Below, one piece after another: positions 17,117 through 28,304 of a DNA stretch of 64,000 nt; position 1 is the first letter of the stretch, and every line of letters begins with the position of its first letter. Under the pieces are notes generated by a model, which saw only the letters and a program-made list of their open reading frames with translations, ran no database searches and was not told the DNA's origin. The DNA is from Paenibacillus sonchi (lineage in GTDB: Bacteria > Bacillota > Bacilli > Paenibacillales > Paenibacillaceae). The DNA is taken from the NCBI RefSeq assembly GCF_016772475.1, contig NZ_CP068595.1:6510001-6574000 (forward strand), in the 5' to 3' direction. The translations under genes were made by a program, and so were the position numbers.

Positions 17117-18228
17117 TTAGAACAGTACAGCAGTTGCTTCCGGTGTAAAAGCCTTAATCTCGTCCATCCGTCCTTCGCGTATTTTCTTGGCCCAAGCCGG
17201 ATCGCCGAGCAGTGCACGGCCTACGGCGATAAGATCAAATTCATGACGCTCCAGCCGTTTCTGCAGCTCTTCCAGCCCATGCCGGCCCGCCTCTCCATCT
17301 TCTGACGGCTCGTCCTCCATCCCGACGGAGCCAACCGTAATGGTTGTTTTCCCGCTGAGTTTCTTAACCCATCCGGCCAAGCTAAGCTCTGAACCTTCAA
17401 ACTCCGGGTCCCAGAAACGGCGCGTTGAGATATGGAAAATATCCACACCTGCCTTCACCAGCACATTCAGAAATTGCTCCAGCTGTTCCGGGGTATCTAC
17501 CAGCTTCGCAGCGTAATCCCCCATTTTCCATTGGGACAGCCGCATAGAGACCGGATAATCCGGCCCTACTGCGGCGCGGACGGCCTGAACTACCTGGACA
17601 GCGAATTGGGTACGCTTGAGAAAATCACCGCCATAGCGGTCTGTGCGCTGATTGGTTTTTTCCCAGAAGAACTGGTCGATCAGAAAACCGTGCGCACCAT
17701 GAAGCTCAACACCGTCAAAACCTATCTGCTTGGCATTCGCTGCCGCATTGGCAAATGCCTGAATAACGCCCGCAATTTCTTCTTCTGTCATGGGTTCGGT
17801 CACCTGTCTGCCTTCCAGATCCAGCCCGGACGGGCCAACTGACGGGGCTTCCGGGAAGGGCTCAGCTCCCATTGGGCGAATCATTCCCATATGCACAAGC
17901 TGCGGAAAAATAGTACCTCCGGCTTCATGCACCTGCCGGACGACTTCTCTCCAGCCGTTCATAGCAGCTTCCCCATAGATGCTCGGCAGTTTCGGCTCAC
18001 TGCTGGCCGCCGGATGGTCAATAACGACACCTTCCGTGATAATAAGTCCCACCTCATTCTCCGCACGGCGGCGGTAATATGCGGCGACATCCTCTCCGGG
18101 AACACCCCGGGTGAAAAAGCCCGCGCCATCGGCGACATTACGATCCGGGCAGGTATGGTTAATTTTTGAACCTTATACGGTTCAAACAAGGCTTCCAGTG
18201 AATGAATGTGCTGCTGCTCATTGCTCAA
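17117..18228 (-). CDS. NADH:flavin oxidoreductase, Old Yellow Enzyme family (frame broken)
   Basis: An FMN-dependent ene-reductase TIM barrel of about 370 residues. Visible features: N-terminal L-F-E-P-Y-K-V..N/I-P-A-R-I-V-M-S-P-M (FMN binding), P-Q-L-V-H-M-G, G-F-D-G-V-E-L-H-G-A-H-G-F-L-I-D-Q-F, R-T-D-R-Y-G-G, and the C-terminal phosphate-binding F-D-L-I-A-V-G-R-A-L-L-G-D-P. The frame breaks at 18104-18110, in CCCC followed by GGG on the plus strand: A-F-S-P-G should continue G-V-P-G-E-D-V-A-A-Y-Y but one G is missing. Divergent from a TetR gene 240 bases away, the usual arrangement for a substrate-induced OYE. It reduces activated C=C bonds with NAD(P)H; the natural substrate is unknown. 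Confidence 0.88.
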
Positions 18229-18332
18229 TTACAACGCCTCCTACAAGTTTTGTGTGCCTAGGCATCAATGTAAAAGTTGATTCCCGGCGGGATATGAAAG
18301 CAAGTGTAACAAGCAGCAGACTGCCCTTCAAC

Positions 18333-18415
18333 CAACAATCCGCCGGATTTGTTGTTTAAGCAAAAGCTGAAAGAAACTGTCGCACACAAAGAAATCATTT
18401 GTTGTCAAAACAACA
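18333..18415. promoter_or_regulatory. Candidate TetR operators in the OYE/TetR divergent region
   Basis: Two near-palindromes share TTTGTTG: CAACAATCCGCCGGATTTGTTG (18333-18354) split around CCGCCGG, and TGTTGTCAAAACAACA (18400-18415), which is a perfect 6+6 dyad. The second overlaps the presumed -35 of the TetR gene, whose -10 TATAAT is at 18422-18427. This is a typical autorepression layout. Confidence 0.45.
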
Positions 18416-18467
18416 GATGCTTATAATAAGAAGGGATATTTTCTTTTATGAAAGGAGGGTTCAGAAG

Positions 18468-19085
18468 ATGGCCAGTGTGCTGCCGCCCAACCCCAAAGAT
18501 CCGCGCGTCATCCGGACACGGCAATTAATTCTGGACGCCTTCATCCGGCAGTTAAACAGCAAGGACTTCAACTCCATAACAATTAGTGATATAACTAGCA
18601 GCGCTACTATTAACCGTGCTACGTTTTATGCGCATTTTTCGGATAAATATGCACTGCTTGAAGCCATGCTCTCGGAAGCATTCAGCCAGCTTGTGCTTGA
18701 CAAAATTGATGCAGAGGCACCTTTGACAGAAGAGTCGCTTCAGAAGCTGATCCTTGCCTTGTGTGCTTATCATGAATCAAGCCGCCATTGCGTTAAGAAA
18801 TATGATTCAGTAGCCCTGATGATCGAAGAAAATATTAAGCTCCAGCTGGAGAGCCTCTTGCTTCAGCTACTCACTAGAGCAGCAGACACTGCGGATCTGA
18901 AAGAGGTCGAAACGGCAGCAACCATGATAAGCTGGTCCGTCTATGGCTTAACCTACCGCTGGAATATGGAAGGAAGAAAAGAATCTCCGGCAGCCTTGGC
19001 CCAAAGAATAGTGCAGCTGATTGCAGGTGGAGTCCGCTTCCTGCATCCCTTGGGCAATCATGCGGGAATGGAGAGGTACAAATGA
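18468..19085 (+). CDS. TetR-family transcriptional regulator
   Basis: A 205-residue repressor. The N-terminal helix-turn-helix (R-T-R-Q-L-I-L-D-A-F, F-N-S-I-T-I-S-D-I-T-S, N-R-A-T-F-Y-A-H-F-S-D-K-Y-A-L-L) is typical of TetR. The C-terminal ligand domain (H-E-S-S-R-H-C-V-K-K) shows no recognisable specificity. The start at 18468 is set by AAAGGAGGG eight bases upstream; a longer frame from 18399 is not supported. It is divergent from the OYE gene and probably represses it. Its last codon overlaps the start of the next gene (ATGA), so the two are translationally coupled. Confidence 0.88.
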   Translation: MASVLPPNPKDPRVIRTRQLILDAFIRQLNSKDFNSITISDITSSATINRATFYAHFSDKYALLEAMLSEAFSQLVLDKIDAEAPLTEESLQKLILALCAYHESSRHCVKKYDSVALMIEENIKLQLESLLLQLLTRAADTADLKEVETAATMISWSVYGLTYRWNMEGRKESPAALAQRIVQLIAGGVRFLHPLGNHAGMERYK

Positions 19086-19642
19086 AGAGATTAGTGATCA
19101 TTACTGTCGGGAAAACACATAGCGGAAAAACTACTTTTGCCCAAAAATTAGAGCAGCACCTGCACAACTCAGTCGTAATTGACCGGGATACCCATGCTGA
19201 ATTTATCAACACCTATTATAAGAGCATGCTGCCAAAACAAGGAGCCAACACCCTTAAAAACGCCATCTCTCGGACAATTATTGATTATGCAGTCCACGAA
19301 ACCGATTTGCATCTCATCTTATGCAACGCAAACCGCGGCCGCAAAGGCCGTTTGGATTTGCTCGAATATTTTCAACCCGAAGGTTTTGTGCGCGTACTTG
19401 TTCATTTTGATATTCCCGATCAGATTCTTGAAGCCCGGGTAGCCGGCAGTCAGCGGAGTACAGCTATTTTCAGGAGTGCGTCTACCTTTGAAGAAGTGCT
19501 TCTCCGGCAGCAAGCCGAAACTGATCATGGGGATGTTATAGCACCGGCAGAAGATGAAGCGGACTATTTGTTTGTGATTAAGGATAGTAGTGAAGTTCCA
19601 GCTACTTTGCAAAAAATTGTGGATATTGCTCAAAACTTGTGA
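19082..19642 (+). CDS. P-loop ATP-binding protein, small-molecule kinase-like
   Basis: A 186-residue single-domain NTPase with Walker A G-K-T-H-S-G-K-T-T (residues 10-18) and a second acidic motif V-V-I-D-R-D-T-H. An Arg-rich segment follows (C-N-A-N-R-G-R-K-G-R-L-D-L-L), and F-D-I-P-D-Q-I-L-E-A-R matches the lid region of the AAA_33/zeta-toxin-like kinase group. It would phosphorylate a small molecule or nucleotide-like substrate in the cytosol. No antitoxin-like gene is adjacent, so a toxin role is not suggested. Its ATG overlaps the TetR stop, so it is co-regulated with that repressor and may act on the same compound as the OYE. Confidence 0.7.
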   Translation: MKRLVIITVGKTHSGKTTFAQKLEQHLHNSVVIDRDTHAEFINTYYKSMLPKQGANTLKNAISRTIIDYAVHETDLHLILCNANRGRKGRLDLLEYFQPEGFVRVLVHFDIPDQILEARVAGSQRSTAIFRSASTFEEVLLRQQAETDHGDVIAPAEDEADYLFVIKDSSEVPATLQKIVDIAQNL

Positions 19643-20047
19643 GGAAGTGGCGCTTCCCCATTCCATCCTCTCCTTCAGCTCCGTCGTGGCAGAGCCCAAG
19701 TGGAAAAAGGGAACTTAAATCTTCCCCATCCCGGTTCCCGACAAGCTTTAGTGGGAAAAAGGACAACTAATCCGGCTGATTTCCATCCTTACGGGTGAAT
19801 TCACTTAAAATAAGTTTACTAATTCCCACTATTTCCTCAGTCGAGCGCTTAGAGGCTAATTTAAGTTTACTTATTCCACTCCACTTTCCCGCAGAGCCCT
19901 GTCTTCCTCCCCCTTCAACCTTTTGAACACCAAGGCCCTCTGCGAATCACAGGTTAAGCACGATAACAGCACGATTGGATTGCAATCCCATTTGGCCCCT
20001 TTAAATTTCCCGCCCTGGCAGTAAATCATGAGTTCCTACTCACCGTA
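19643..20047. repeat. Intergenic region with degenerate AAGTGGAAAAAGG repeats
   Basis: Several diverged copies of motifs found in the long repeats: AAGTGGAAAAAGGGAACTTA near 19698, AGTGGGAAAAAGGACAACTA near 19751, and AAGTTTACT elements near 19813 and 19865. No open frame with a ribosome binding site was seen. Confidence 0.55.
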
Positions 20048-20077
20048 AAGAGGCACGCACATTTGTGCGTACCTCTT
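20048..20077 (-). terminator. Hairpin after the amino-acid permease gene
   Basis: AAGAGGCACGCAC with GTGCGTACCTCTT (13 positions, one mismatch), loop ATTT, 30 bases past the stop at 20107. The U tract is weak. Confidence 0.6.
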
Positions 20078-20106
20078 ACTGACCACACTCCCGGCCCTGC
20101 ACCTTT

Positions 20107-21575
20107 TTACTTTCCTTGCTTTATCCCCGCACCTTTTTTTATCCCCTGTCCCCGCTCCTGCTTCCCTTCCAGCTCTTCTGCAGCCTCCATCTGCGCCCTT
20201 GCCGCTGGCACCTGCAGGGGCCGTCTCTGATACCTGCCGGTTTCCCTGGCCTTCCGCAAGGCTCCGAGCCCATAGATTCCTGCAAACAACACAACAAACA
20301 TCACACCCGCAGCAAGTCCTCCGCCCTGGCCGGGGATCAGCGGCATGCTGGCCAGAATCGCCACCAGGCTTACTATGGCAATCCATGAGGTGTAAGGATA
20401 TCCGCGCAGCCCATGCTGCCTGATCAGCGGACCGCCATGGCGCTTGCGCAGCCGGTAGTGGCTGGCCATGATAATGACATAGGAGAACAGCAGCGAGAAG
20501 CCTCCGGAGCTGACCAGAAAGAGATATACGCCCTGCGGCAGCAGCATTCCGAGCCAGAGTCCCGCCAGCATCGCGCCGCCGGAGATAAGAATTCCCCGGT
20601 AGGGAATGTCTGCATGGTCCCGCATCCATGCGGGAGTATGCCCTTCTTCCGCCAGGGAGCGGAGCATCCGGCCCAGGCCGAATACTGAAGCCAGCATGGT
20701 GGACAGGATAGCGGATACCAGGACAATATTCATGACCGTCCCGGTCCAGCCAAGCCCGTATAGGCTTAACGCCGACACGAACGGACTAACCTGCTCGGAT
20801 ACCCGGGCCGGAGGCAGCAGCAGGAACAGCCCAATGATGGCTGCCAAATACAATCCGACCAGGAGCACAATGGTATACCGGATCGCCCTGGGAATCGTTA
20901 CACCCGGATTCCCCGTCTCCGAGGCCGCCAGTCCAAGCACCTCGAAGCCTGCGTAGGTAAACATGACCATCAGCATGCTTCCGGCGATTCCGGCAATCCC
21001 GCCCGGAAATAAGCTCTGCCCGCGCACAACATCAAGGCCTACTCCACCAGCGCCTCTGGTGCCGAAGCCTGTGATCAGAGCCGCAGCAATCAGCACAAAA
21101 GCGGCAATGGCAAGCAGCTTAAACGCAGCGAGTCCGCTCTCCAGCCTGCTCAGCCGTTTGGCGCCCAGCAGGTTGAGCAGCGTCACTCCCGCGATGATCC
21201 CTGATCCAAGCAGCACAAGCGGCAAAGCGGGAAACCAGCCGCGCAGCAGGATGGACACCGCTGTAGCTTCACTGGACATAGCTAGTACAAGGCCTGTCCA
21301 ATAGACCCACCCGACCGTGAAGCCCGCCCCCGGCCAAAGGCCTGCTCGGTATAGGTCCGGAAGGACCCCGCTACCGGATTCGCCACTGTCATTTCCGACA
21401 GGGCGGACAAAATGAAATAAACGAGTATGCCTCCAATCACATAGGACAGCAGCACAGACGGCCCTGCTGCGCGGATCGCCACCGACGAGCCCAGAAAAAA
21501 TGAGCCGCCAACCACCGTTCCCAGCGCAAGCATCGTCAGCCCCCACACCGATAGTCCTTTTTCCTCTTTCCCCAT
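20107..21575 (-). CDS. Amino-acid permease, APC superfamily (frame broken)
   Basis: About 489 residues with around twelve hydrophobic segments. TM1 carries the APC signature T-M-L-A-L-G-T-V-V-G-G-S-F-F-L-G with the Gly-rich unwound helix that binds the substrate. Later segments include V-Y-W-T-G-L-V-L-A-M-S-S-E-A and F-T-Y-A-G-F-E-V-L-G. The C terminus is basic and cytosolic. The start at 21575 has GGGGAGG seven bases upstream. The frame breaks in a C5 run at 21327-21331: Y-T-E-Q-A-F-G should continue P-G-A-G-F-T-V-G-W-V but one base is missing. Substrate specificity is not readable; no linked catabolic gene. Confidence 0.85.
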
Positions 21576-21695
21576 ACAGCTGCCTCCCCGCTCTTTTTAT
21601 GGAGAGTATCTGCAATAAGCGGGGAATTTACCCATGGAAATTTAACAGCTGCCGACTGATGACGTTATATCCATTAGAAGTTTGTCTCCTTCAGG

Positions 21696-24600
21696 CTATT
21701 GAAACATCGTTACGCAGTTCCTGCCTTGGGCTTTGGATTGGTACAGGGCATCATCGCCAAGCTTGTAAATATCCTCTTCACGGACATTGTCCACATAGAC
21801 GGCAGCGACACCAATTGATACCGTAATGATTCCATAATCCGTGCTAAGCGCGTGCTCTATCCGCAGGTCGGCAATGCTTCTCCGGATGCTCTCGGCATAT
21901 TCACGCGACTGGCGGGGGGTGAAGCCGCTGACGACGATACCGAATTCTTCACCGCCGAGCCGGAAGGCATACCCATTGGCACGCGCCGCCAGCTCCTGCA
22001 GGAGGGTTCCGACCCGCCGCAATACCGAATCGCCCTCATAATGGCCATAGGTATCATTGTATTTTTTGAAATAATCAATATCGAGCATCAGATAAGTCAG
22101 ATGCCGCTTGTTTGCTGCAGCCTTCTCCACTTCCTCCAGGAACAGCTTGTTGAAATATCTGCGGTTGTACAAGCCAGTCAGCTCATCGGTGATGGATATC
22201 TGTTCGATCAGCTCAATGTACTTATTCAATTCCTCATTGTTCAGCTCCAGCTCCCTGGTGCGCTCGGCGACCAGCTCCTCCAGATGCTCTTTATGCCGCA
22301 GCAGCTCCTGCTCCGCCTTTTTCCGTTCCGTGATATCCTTGACGGTACCCTGTATAGCCGGCCGGTTCATATAGTTAATCCGTGTGACCTTATGGATGAC
22401 AATCACCTCACGGACCTGATCCTTATGCATTAATTTCGTTTCATATTCAAAAGGGGCCTGTTTCCCCTCCATCCGGCGGGTATAGTAATGTGTCACCTTC
22501 TCCCGCTCTGGAAGACTGACGAATTGCTCAAAAGGCTGCCCCACCATTTCTTCGGTCTCATAGCCGAGCATCTGCGCCAAAGCCTCATTGACATATCTGC
22601 AGATTTGATCTTGGGTAATAAAAATACCGTCCTGCATGTTATTGACCAGCTCGCGGTATTTCTCCTCCGACCGCTCCAGCTCCGAATAGAGCGTCGCATT
22701 TTCCAGTGAAAAGACCATTTCCCGGGACAGCAGATTGATAATCTTCATCCGCTCCTTGGTGAACACGCCCGTCACCAGGTTGTTTTCCAGATAAATGACC
22801 GCAATGGTCTTGTTTTGGTTGATCAGCGGCATGCAGACCATCGATTTAGGCCGGTGTTTTACAATATAAGGTTCATTGACGAATGGAGTTTCAGAAAACG
22901 CGTCGTTGTAGATCACACTCTCACGGCTCTCTTCCACCTGCTTCAGGATCGCATAAGGCAGATGATCGTATCTGGTCCGGTCATGCACCGCTACAGTAAT
23001 CTTGTCCTCCTTCGGACGATATTCGCCTTCCACAAGCAGGTTCGTCTTAGAGGTCATGAGGATGCAGCCTCTTTGCGCTCCGGCATTTTTGATGACGATT
23101 TCCATCAGGGCCTCCAGCAGATTGCTCAGCCCGATTTCCTTGGAGATGGCCTGCGAAGCCAGCAGCATGGAGTTAATGTCCAGACTTTCAGTATAATCCG
23201 TAACAGTCCGGCCATGCAGGAACTCCTTGGTGCTGATCCTTCTGATCAGATCCGGGTAGCGCTCATGAATAAACGCAATTTTCCCCTTCGCCCCCAGACA
23301 GAATAATAATATTCTGACTGTCTCAGCAGATAGCCGGCGAATTCCTTGAAGTCTTTCCGGTAATAAAAACGGGCGGCCAACTCACTGGTCAGCGCCTTGT
23401 ACCGCACGAAGCCGCTCTGCTCACTGGCCTCGATGGCACAATCGTAATACTGCCCCGCTTCATCATCCCTGCCTGCGATTCTGGCCCATTCCGCCTTCAT
23501 CAGCATTTCGTGCTGGCGGAAGGTTTGCGGGGCGTGTCTGGCCCACTTACGGATCCGGCGGTATTCCTTGCGCATTCTGGCTTTGGCCTGTCTCTTCCGG
23601 TTTGCGCCTAAATCCTTATAGGCATAGGCCAAGTTCAGGAAGGTGTAGAGGGCGAATTCCTCCATAAAAGCAGACCCGGCAAGCGTGCCGATGATCGGGT
23701 AAGCTTTGTCGATACAGGCCAGTGCCTCGCTGTAGTTCTCATAGGTGAACAAAAGCTTCATTTTATAAATATAATAAATGGCAATTCCTGAATAATATTT
23801 GGCAGCTTCCAGCTCCCTCAGATAGGACGCTTCACTAAAATCTGCGCTGTCAAAGGAAAGGCGGTTGTCCAGCTCCCCTGCCAGATTCAGCAGATATTGG
23901 CGGGACAGCTGCGCGGTGGCGAGGGACTCTTTGTATTTGGTTTTTTCAATCATAGCGGTCATTCTGGAGCTTTCCTGCAGATTCGCCGCAATATCCATCC
24001 CCGGATTCCAGAGATTCACATAGAAGCAGGAATGAGCCAGATAGAGCAGATCTCCTGTCCGCAGGCTGGCATCTATAGAAGTGGTATACCACTCCTGTAG
24101 AGTGTCCCAAGGCTCGGTCCAAGTATGGCAGAACAAGGTGTATAATACATACGCTGCCCCTTTCCACTGCAGATCATTGAATTTGTCGTTGATGCGGATC
24201 CCCAAACGCCCATAGTCAAAAGCTCCCTTGGAATCTCCAAAACCGGACAGGAGCATGGCATAGCCGATAAACGCAAGAGCTGACTCCGGAGCATTTCCAT
24301 ACTTCAGCGTTAGTCCCACCTTCTTCAGAACGACCAGCCCGAACAGGGATGTTTCTCCGGAAATAAAGGCTGGCGGAATAAAGTTGATCAGCAGCCGCAT
24401 CACGAGCTTCATCTCCGGATCTTTCATCTCGCCCGCTTCGAACAGGTTCTCGGCGGTTCTACCCCGCAGCGCGGTTTTGATCTTCACAAGCTCCCCCAGG
24501 ACAGAAGCCATCCCCACACGGGCAGGAATGGGAACGCCCATTACAGCTAACCCCAGCCGGCCCGACGCAATAGATTCTTTCATCATTCCCAGGTACATAT

Positions 24601-27118
24601 AGTGATTAGCCTGCATTTCATAGATTTGGGCGAGGGCAAGCCGGTCCCGGGTATGCCGGATCAGCACCGCACACGCCGAATCGGCTGCCTCCACCTGATG
24701 GGTCAGATATCCGCATTCCGCATACAGCTGATAAATTTCCGCCGTTTGCGGCCCATTCTCTTCCCAGGCTTCCTCCTTAAGGAGGCTGATATTCACTTCC
24801 AGCAGCTTAAAAGCCGAGTCATACCCAAAAGCTGCCTTGGCTTTCCGGGCGGCTCTTAGATTGATCCCGGTGACTTGACCGAAATCCTCCTTTGAGACCA
24901 GTTTGTCCAGTCCTTTATTCAGATGGGCGGCGATATCGACGATAATACCGTCCGCTTCCCCCGGAGCCAGCCGCTCCAGCAGCAGCCGGCCTATAGCCAG
25001 ATGCAGAGCACCGCTTTCACCGCTGTCAAGCATTTGGTAAAAGGCCTGCTGAATCCGGTCATGGGCGAATTTAAACCGGAGATCCAGATTCCGCAGGCCT
25101 TCCTCCCCCGGCTCTGCCAGGAAGCTGGAAATCAGTACATAGCGGTGCTCTTCAGGAATTATGAATTCCTCCTCAACGGCTATTGCAATGGCCTGGGCAA
25201 CCACTTCAAGAGGTTCGTCAGCAATCAGCGCCAATAGACCAAAATCAAATACATTCCCCACAGCAGCGCACAGCATCAGAATTCTCTGCACGTTCCCCGG
25301 CAGCTCCTGCTGCTTCAGCATCAGGAAATCCACAACGCTGTCGTTGACCGGCAAGCCGATGATCTGCTCAAGCTGCCAGTTCCAGCCCCCTGTAACCTCA
25401 TCGAAATACAAATAACCGTTCTTGTACAAATCCTTCATAATTTCATTTACAAAAAAGGCGTTGCCTTTGGTCCGCTTAAAAATCACTTCTGTAAGCTCCT
25501 GCACGCGGAGGGGAGTAGTATAGAGGGTTTCAGCTACAAGGCAGCCTACTTTTTCTGCGCTTAAAGAATTCAAAACAATTTGGGCAGCCTCGTGATTTTT
25601 GTCAATGGCAGCGATGACCCCGAACAGCGGATGGCCCTCATGGATTTCATGCTGGCGGTAGGAGCAGACGATAAGCACTTTGTGCAGCTGAGATTCAAGC
25701 ACCAGCTTCCCGACAAGCTGCAGACTGGAATAATCGGCCCACTGCACATCATCCAGGAACAGGACCAGCGGTCTCTCATTATGGGTAATCCCTTCGATGA
25801 ACCTGGCAAAAGTAAGATAGAAGCGGTTCGTTTCTTCGGCCGGATTCAGCGGCTCCATCTCCGGCTGAACGCCAATCCAGCCAGCCAGCTCCGGGATAAG
25901 AGCGGCAATCAGGTTGCCATTTCCGTCCAGCGCTCTGGTTAAGGAACGCTGGATATGCGCCTTATACTCCTCATCGGGACTATCCATCAGCTGGCTGATC
26001 ATCCGCCGGAAAGCCTGGATCAGTGCGCTGTAGGGAATGTTTTGGTTGTACTGGTCAAACTTTCCTTCCGCGAACAGACCCTTCTCCTGGCTTATGTGCC
26101 GGTGCAGTTCATGCACCAAAGCGGTTTTGCCCACACCGGCCTCACCTGTCACCAGCATCAGCTGCGAGCTGCCCCTGACACTCCGGCGGAAAGCTTCCAC
26201 GAGGCGTCCAAGCTCCTGCTCCCGCCCGTATAATTTCTGCGGAATCCGGAAAATGTTCATCCGGTCTTCGGCACCAACCACAAAGCTCTCCCGGCCAGCC
26301 AGACATTTCATCAGGTCGGCCTTTATGCCATATGCGCTGCGGTACCGGTCCTCCGAGGACTTTTCCATCAGCTTCATAATCACCGCCGACAGACTTTTTG
26401 AGACCCTGCCTCCGCTTGTCTTATGGGGCGGTACTGCTTCTTTGGCAATAATGGAGTAGATCTGCTCCAGCATCTCACCGGCATCATAAGGCTTCATTCC
26501 CGTCATCATCTCATAGAGAACTACTCCGAGGGAGTAATAATCGCTGCGGTAATCGATATTGCGGTTCATTCTGCCCGTCTGCTCAGGTGAAATATACTGC
26601 AGGCTCCCCTCCAGCACACCGCTGTTCTGGTAATCCCGTTTTTCCCTGGACAGCTTCACGGCAAGACCAAAATCAATGATCTGTACACGGTTTTCTTCCC
26701 TGTTCCAGATGATATTGGAAGGCTTGATATCCTTGTGGATGACGCTCCGTTCATGAATCGCCCCAAGAATATCTACGATTCTCACCGCAAGCTGCAGCAG
26801 CGCCTCCTGGTCCGGCGGGTCTTCCGCCATAATCCGTTTCAGCGACCGGCCGCGGATATCCTCCAGCACCATTACATAAGAGCCGTTTTGCTCCTCCAGC
26901 CTGCAGGGCCTGATGACACCCGGTATACTTGCACTAAGCTCCATAAGGAGCTTGTATTCCTGCTTAAAACGCATCACTTCTTCAGTTCCGCTAAACTCTG
27001 ATTTAAGAACCTTCAGGATTACCGATTCACCGGTTAAGGGGTCGATGCTTCTGTAAATGGATTTTGTATATTGATCGGAAATCGTTTCCACTATCTCATA
27101 TTGGCCCAAAGCAACCAT
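21696..27118 (-). CDS. Giant Ser/Thr kinase - AAA ATPase - TPR-like - GAF - PAS - GGDEF protein (frame broken)
   Basis: About 1807 residues when the frame is restored. In order: a protein kinase (1-275; catalytic Lys36, H-K-D-I-K-P-S-N with Asp130, D-F-G at 149-151); an NTPase with Walker A G-E-A-G-V-G-K-T (325-332) and Walker B L-F-L-D-D-V-Q-W-A-D; a long helical TPR-like region (about 650-1290); a GAF domain (N-A-G-A-Q-R-G..); a PAS domain with a PAC tail; a coiled coil; and a GGDEF cyclase with R-L-G-G-E-E-F, intact for c-di-GMP synthesis but with no RxxD inhibitory site before it. The frame breaks in a C5 run (23291-23295): S-V-W-G should continue A-K-G-K-I-A-F-I-H-E-R-Y-P. The start ATG 27118 follows GGTGGAG. 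Cytosolic signalling hub, translated after a membrane-protein gene 13 bases upstream. Confidence 0.85.
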
Positions 27119-27131
27119 ACCCACTCCACCT

Positions 27132-28298
27132 TTAGCTCTGATCTCCCGTCACATCAATATCCGCATTAAATTTAAAAATATAGGCGGCAATCAGCCAGAT
27201 AATCCAGCAGTTCAGTCCAAAAAAGAGATACCCGAAATAGCCCAGTACCGGCATCTCGGAGAAAATATGAATTTTGTCCAGATAAGGGACTGAATATTTC
27301 CAGTAGTTGGGATTGGTCGGCAGGGAATCATGGAACCACTCGCTTCCGAAGTTCCAGAACTCCCAGAAAAATCCGTTAAACAGCGTGGCAAGTCCAATCA
27401 GGATGACACTGGACCAGTCTCCGTTCTTAACCGGAGTAAAGGGTGTCCAGAAACCGGCAAGCGCCATGGCGGCAGAGAGCATCGGGACCAGCGCTACCCA
27501 CAGCACCCAGAACAGCACATAAGGATAATACCCCATACCAAAAGCCAAAATCAGCCCCAGCACATAATAAAGGATCAGAAATGTCCGGGAGACGTTAAAT
27601 TTCGGTCCATTTTTATAGCGGTTCCTGAATGCACTGAAGGTCTTGAGCAGCAGGTACCACTCGAAGATAGCAGGGAGTACCGTTGTATAGGAGAGGGAAA
27701 ACCAGAACACATTGCCGAAGCCCGAGAATACTTTATCATTCGGGTAGTACCAGTTCTCGATCACAAAAAAATTCAGAAATTCAAAAGCAAACCAGCTGAA
27801 GCAGGACACCACAGCCAGCAGCTGCATGAGATGAGGCTTGCGTGAAATGATGGACGCCCCTTTATTTCTTTTGTACACCAGCCCGTCCAGAATTAGAATG
27901 AATGACCACCATAAGGGGACAAAGGTGTAATATTCGAGGGAAATGACGAGCTTGACCCGTGCCCACATCAGGAACCAGCTCACAGCAAGCACAGGCAGGC
28001 TCCACCAGAACCAGACCGGGAATGGGGTTGCACCGTCTTTCGGGGCAGGCTCCTCCTTGATCTTTTTAAAGCCAAACCAGCGGGGAAAAACCAGAATCAG
28101 CGTAATTACCAGTGCGACAATACAAGCCAGGGAAAAGTACAGCAGGCTGAAGCCGGGGTCTGCCTCCACTTTTTGTGCGGGAAAATCGCCATAGCCGGGC
28201 GGAAGCCCCTTCCACTTGGACAAGCTGCCGATCAAAGGGAGCAGAAAAATCAAACCAAACGTCACAATCAGGAACAATATCTTGTTTTTTCTCAGCAT
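27132..28298 (-). CDS. Polytopic membrane protein of unknown function
   Basis: A 388-residue protein with about ten hydrophobic segments, strikingly rich in Trp, Phe and Tyr (for example F-P-V-W-F-W-W-S, F-V-P-L-W-W-S-F, L-F-N-G-F-F-W-E-F-W-N-F). I do not recognise the family. Start chosen at 28298 because AGAGGGG is eight bases upstream; the ATG at 28304 is too close to it. It ends 13 bases before the giant kinase-GGDEF gene, so they form one operon. A membrane sensor or anchor for that protein is a reasonable inference without direct evidence. Confidence 0.7.
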   Translation of the reverse strand: MLRKNKILFLIVTFGLIFLLPLIGSLSKWKGLPPGYGDFPAQKVEADPGFSLLYFSLACIVALVITLILVFPRWFGFKKIKEEPAPKDGATPFPVWFWWSLPVLAVSWFLMWARVKLVISLEYYTFVPLWWSFILILDGLVYKRNKGASIISRKPHLMQLLAVVSCFSWFAFEFLNFFVIENWYYPNDKVFSGFGNVFWFSLSYTTVLPAIFEWYLLLKTFSAFRNRYKNGPKFNVSRTFLILYYVLGLILAFGMGYYPYVLFWVLWVALVPMLSAAMALAGFWTPFTPVKNGDWSSVILIGLATLFNGFFWEFWNFGSEWFHDSLPTNPNYWKYSVPYLDKIHIFSEMPVLGYFGYLFFGLNCWIIWLIAAYIFKFNADIDVTGDQS

Positions 28299-28304
28299 GG
28301 CCAT

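Noticed and set aside
19082..19642. Zeta-type toxin
   Set aside because: Only the P-loop kinase fold is shared; no antitoxin gene is adjacent and the partner is a TetR regulator.
20036..20629. 197-codon minus-strand frame overlapping the permease gene
   Set aside because: Cys/Arg-rich shadow of the permease frame, which has clear membrane segments and family motifs.
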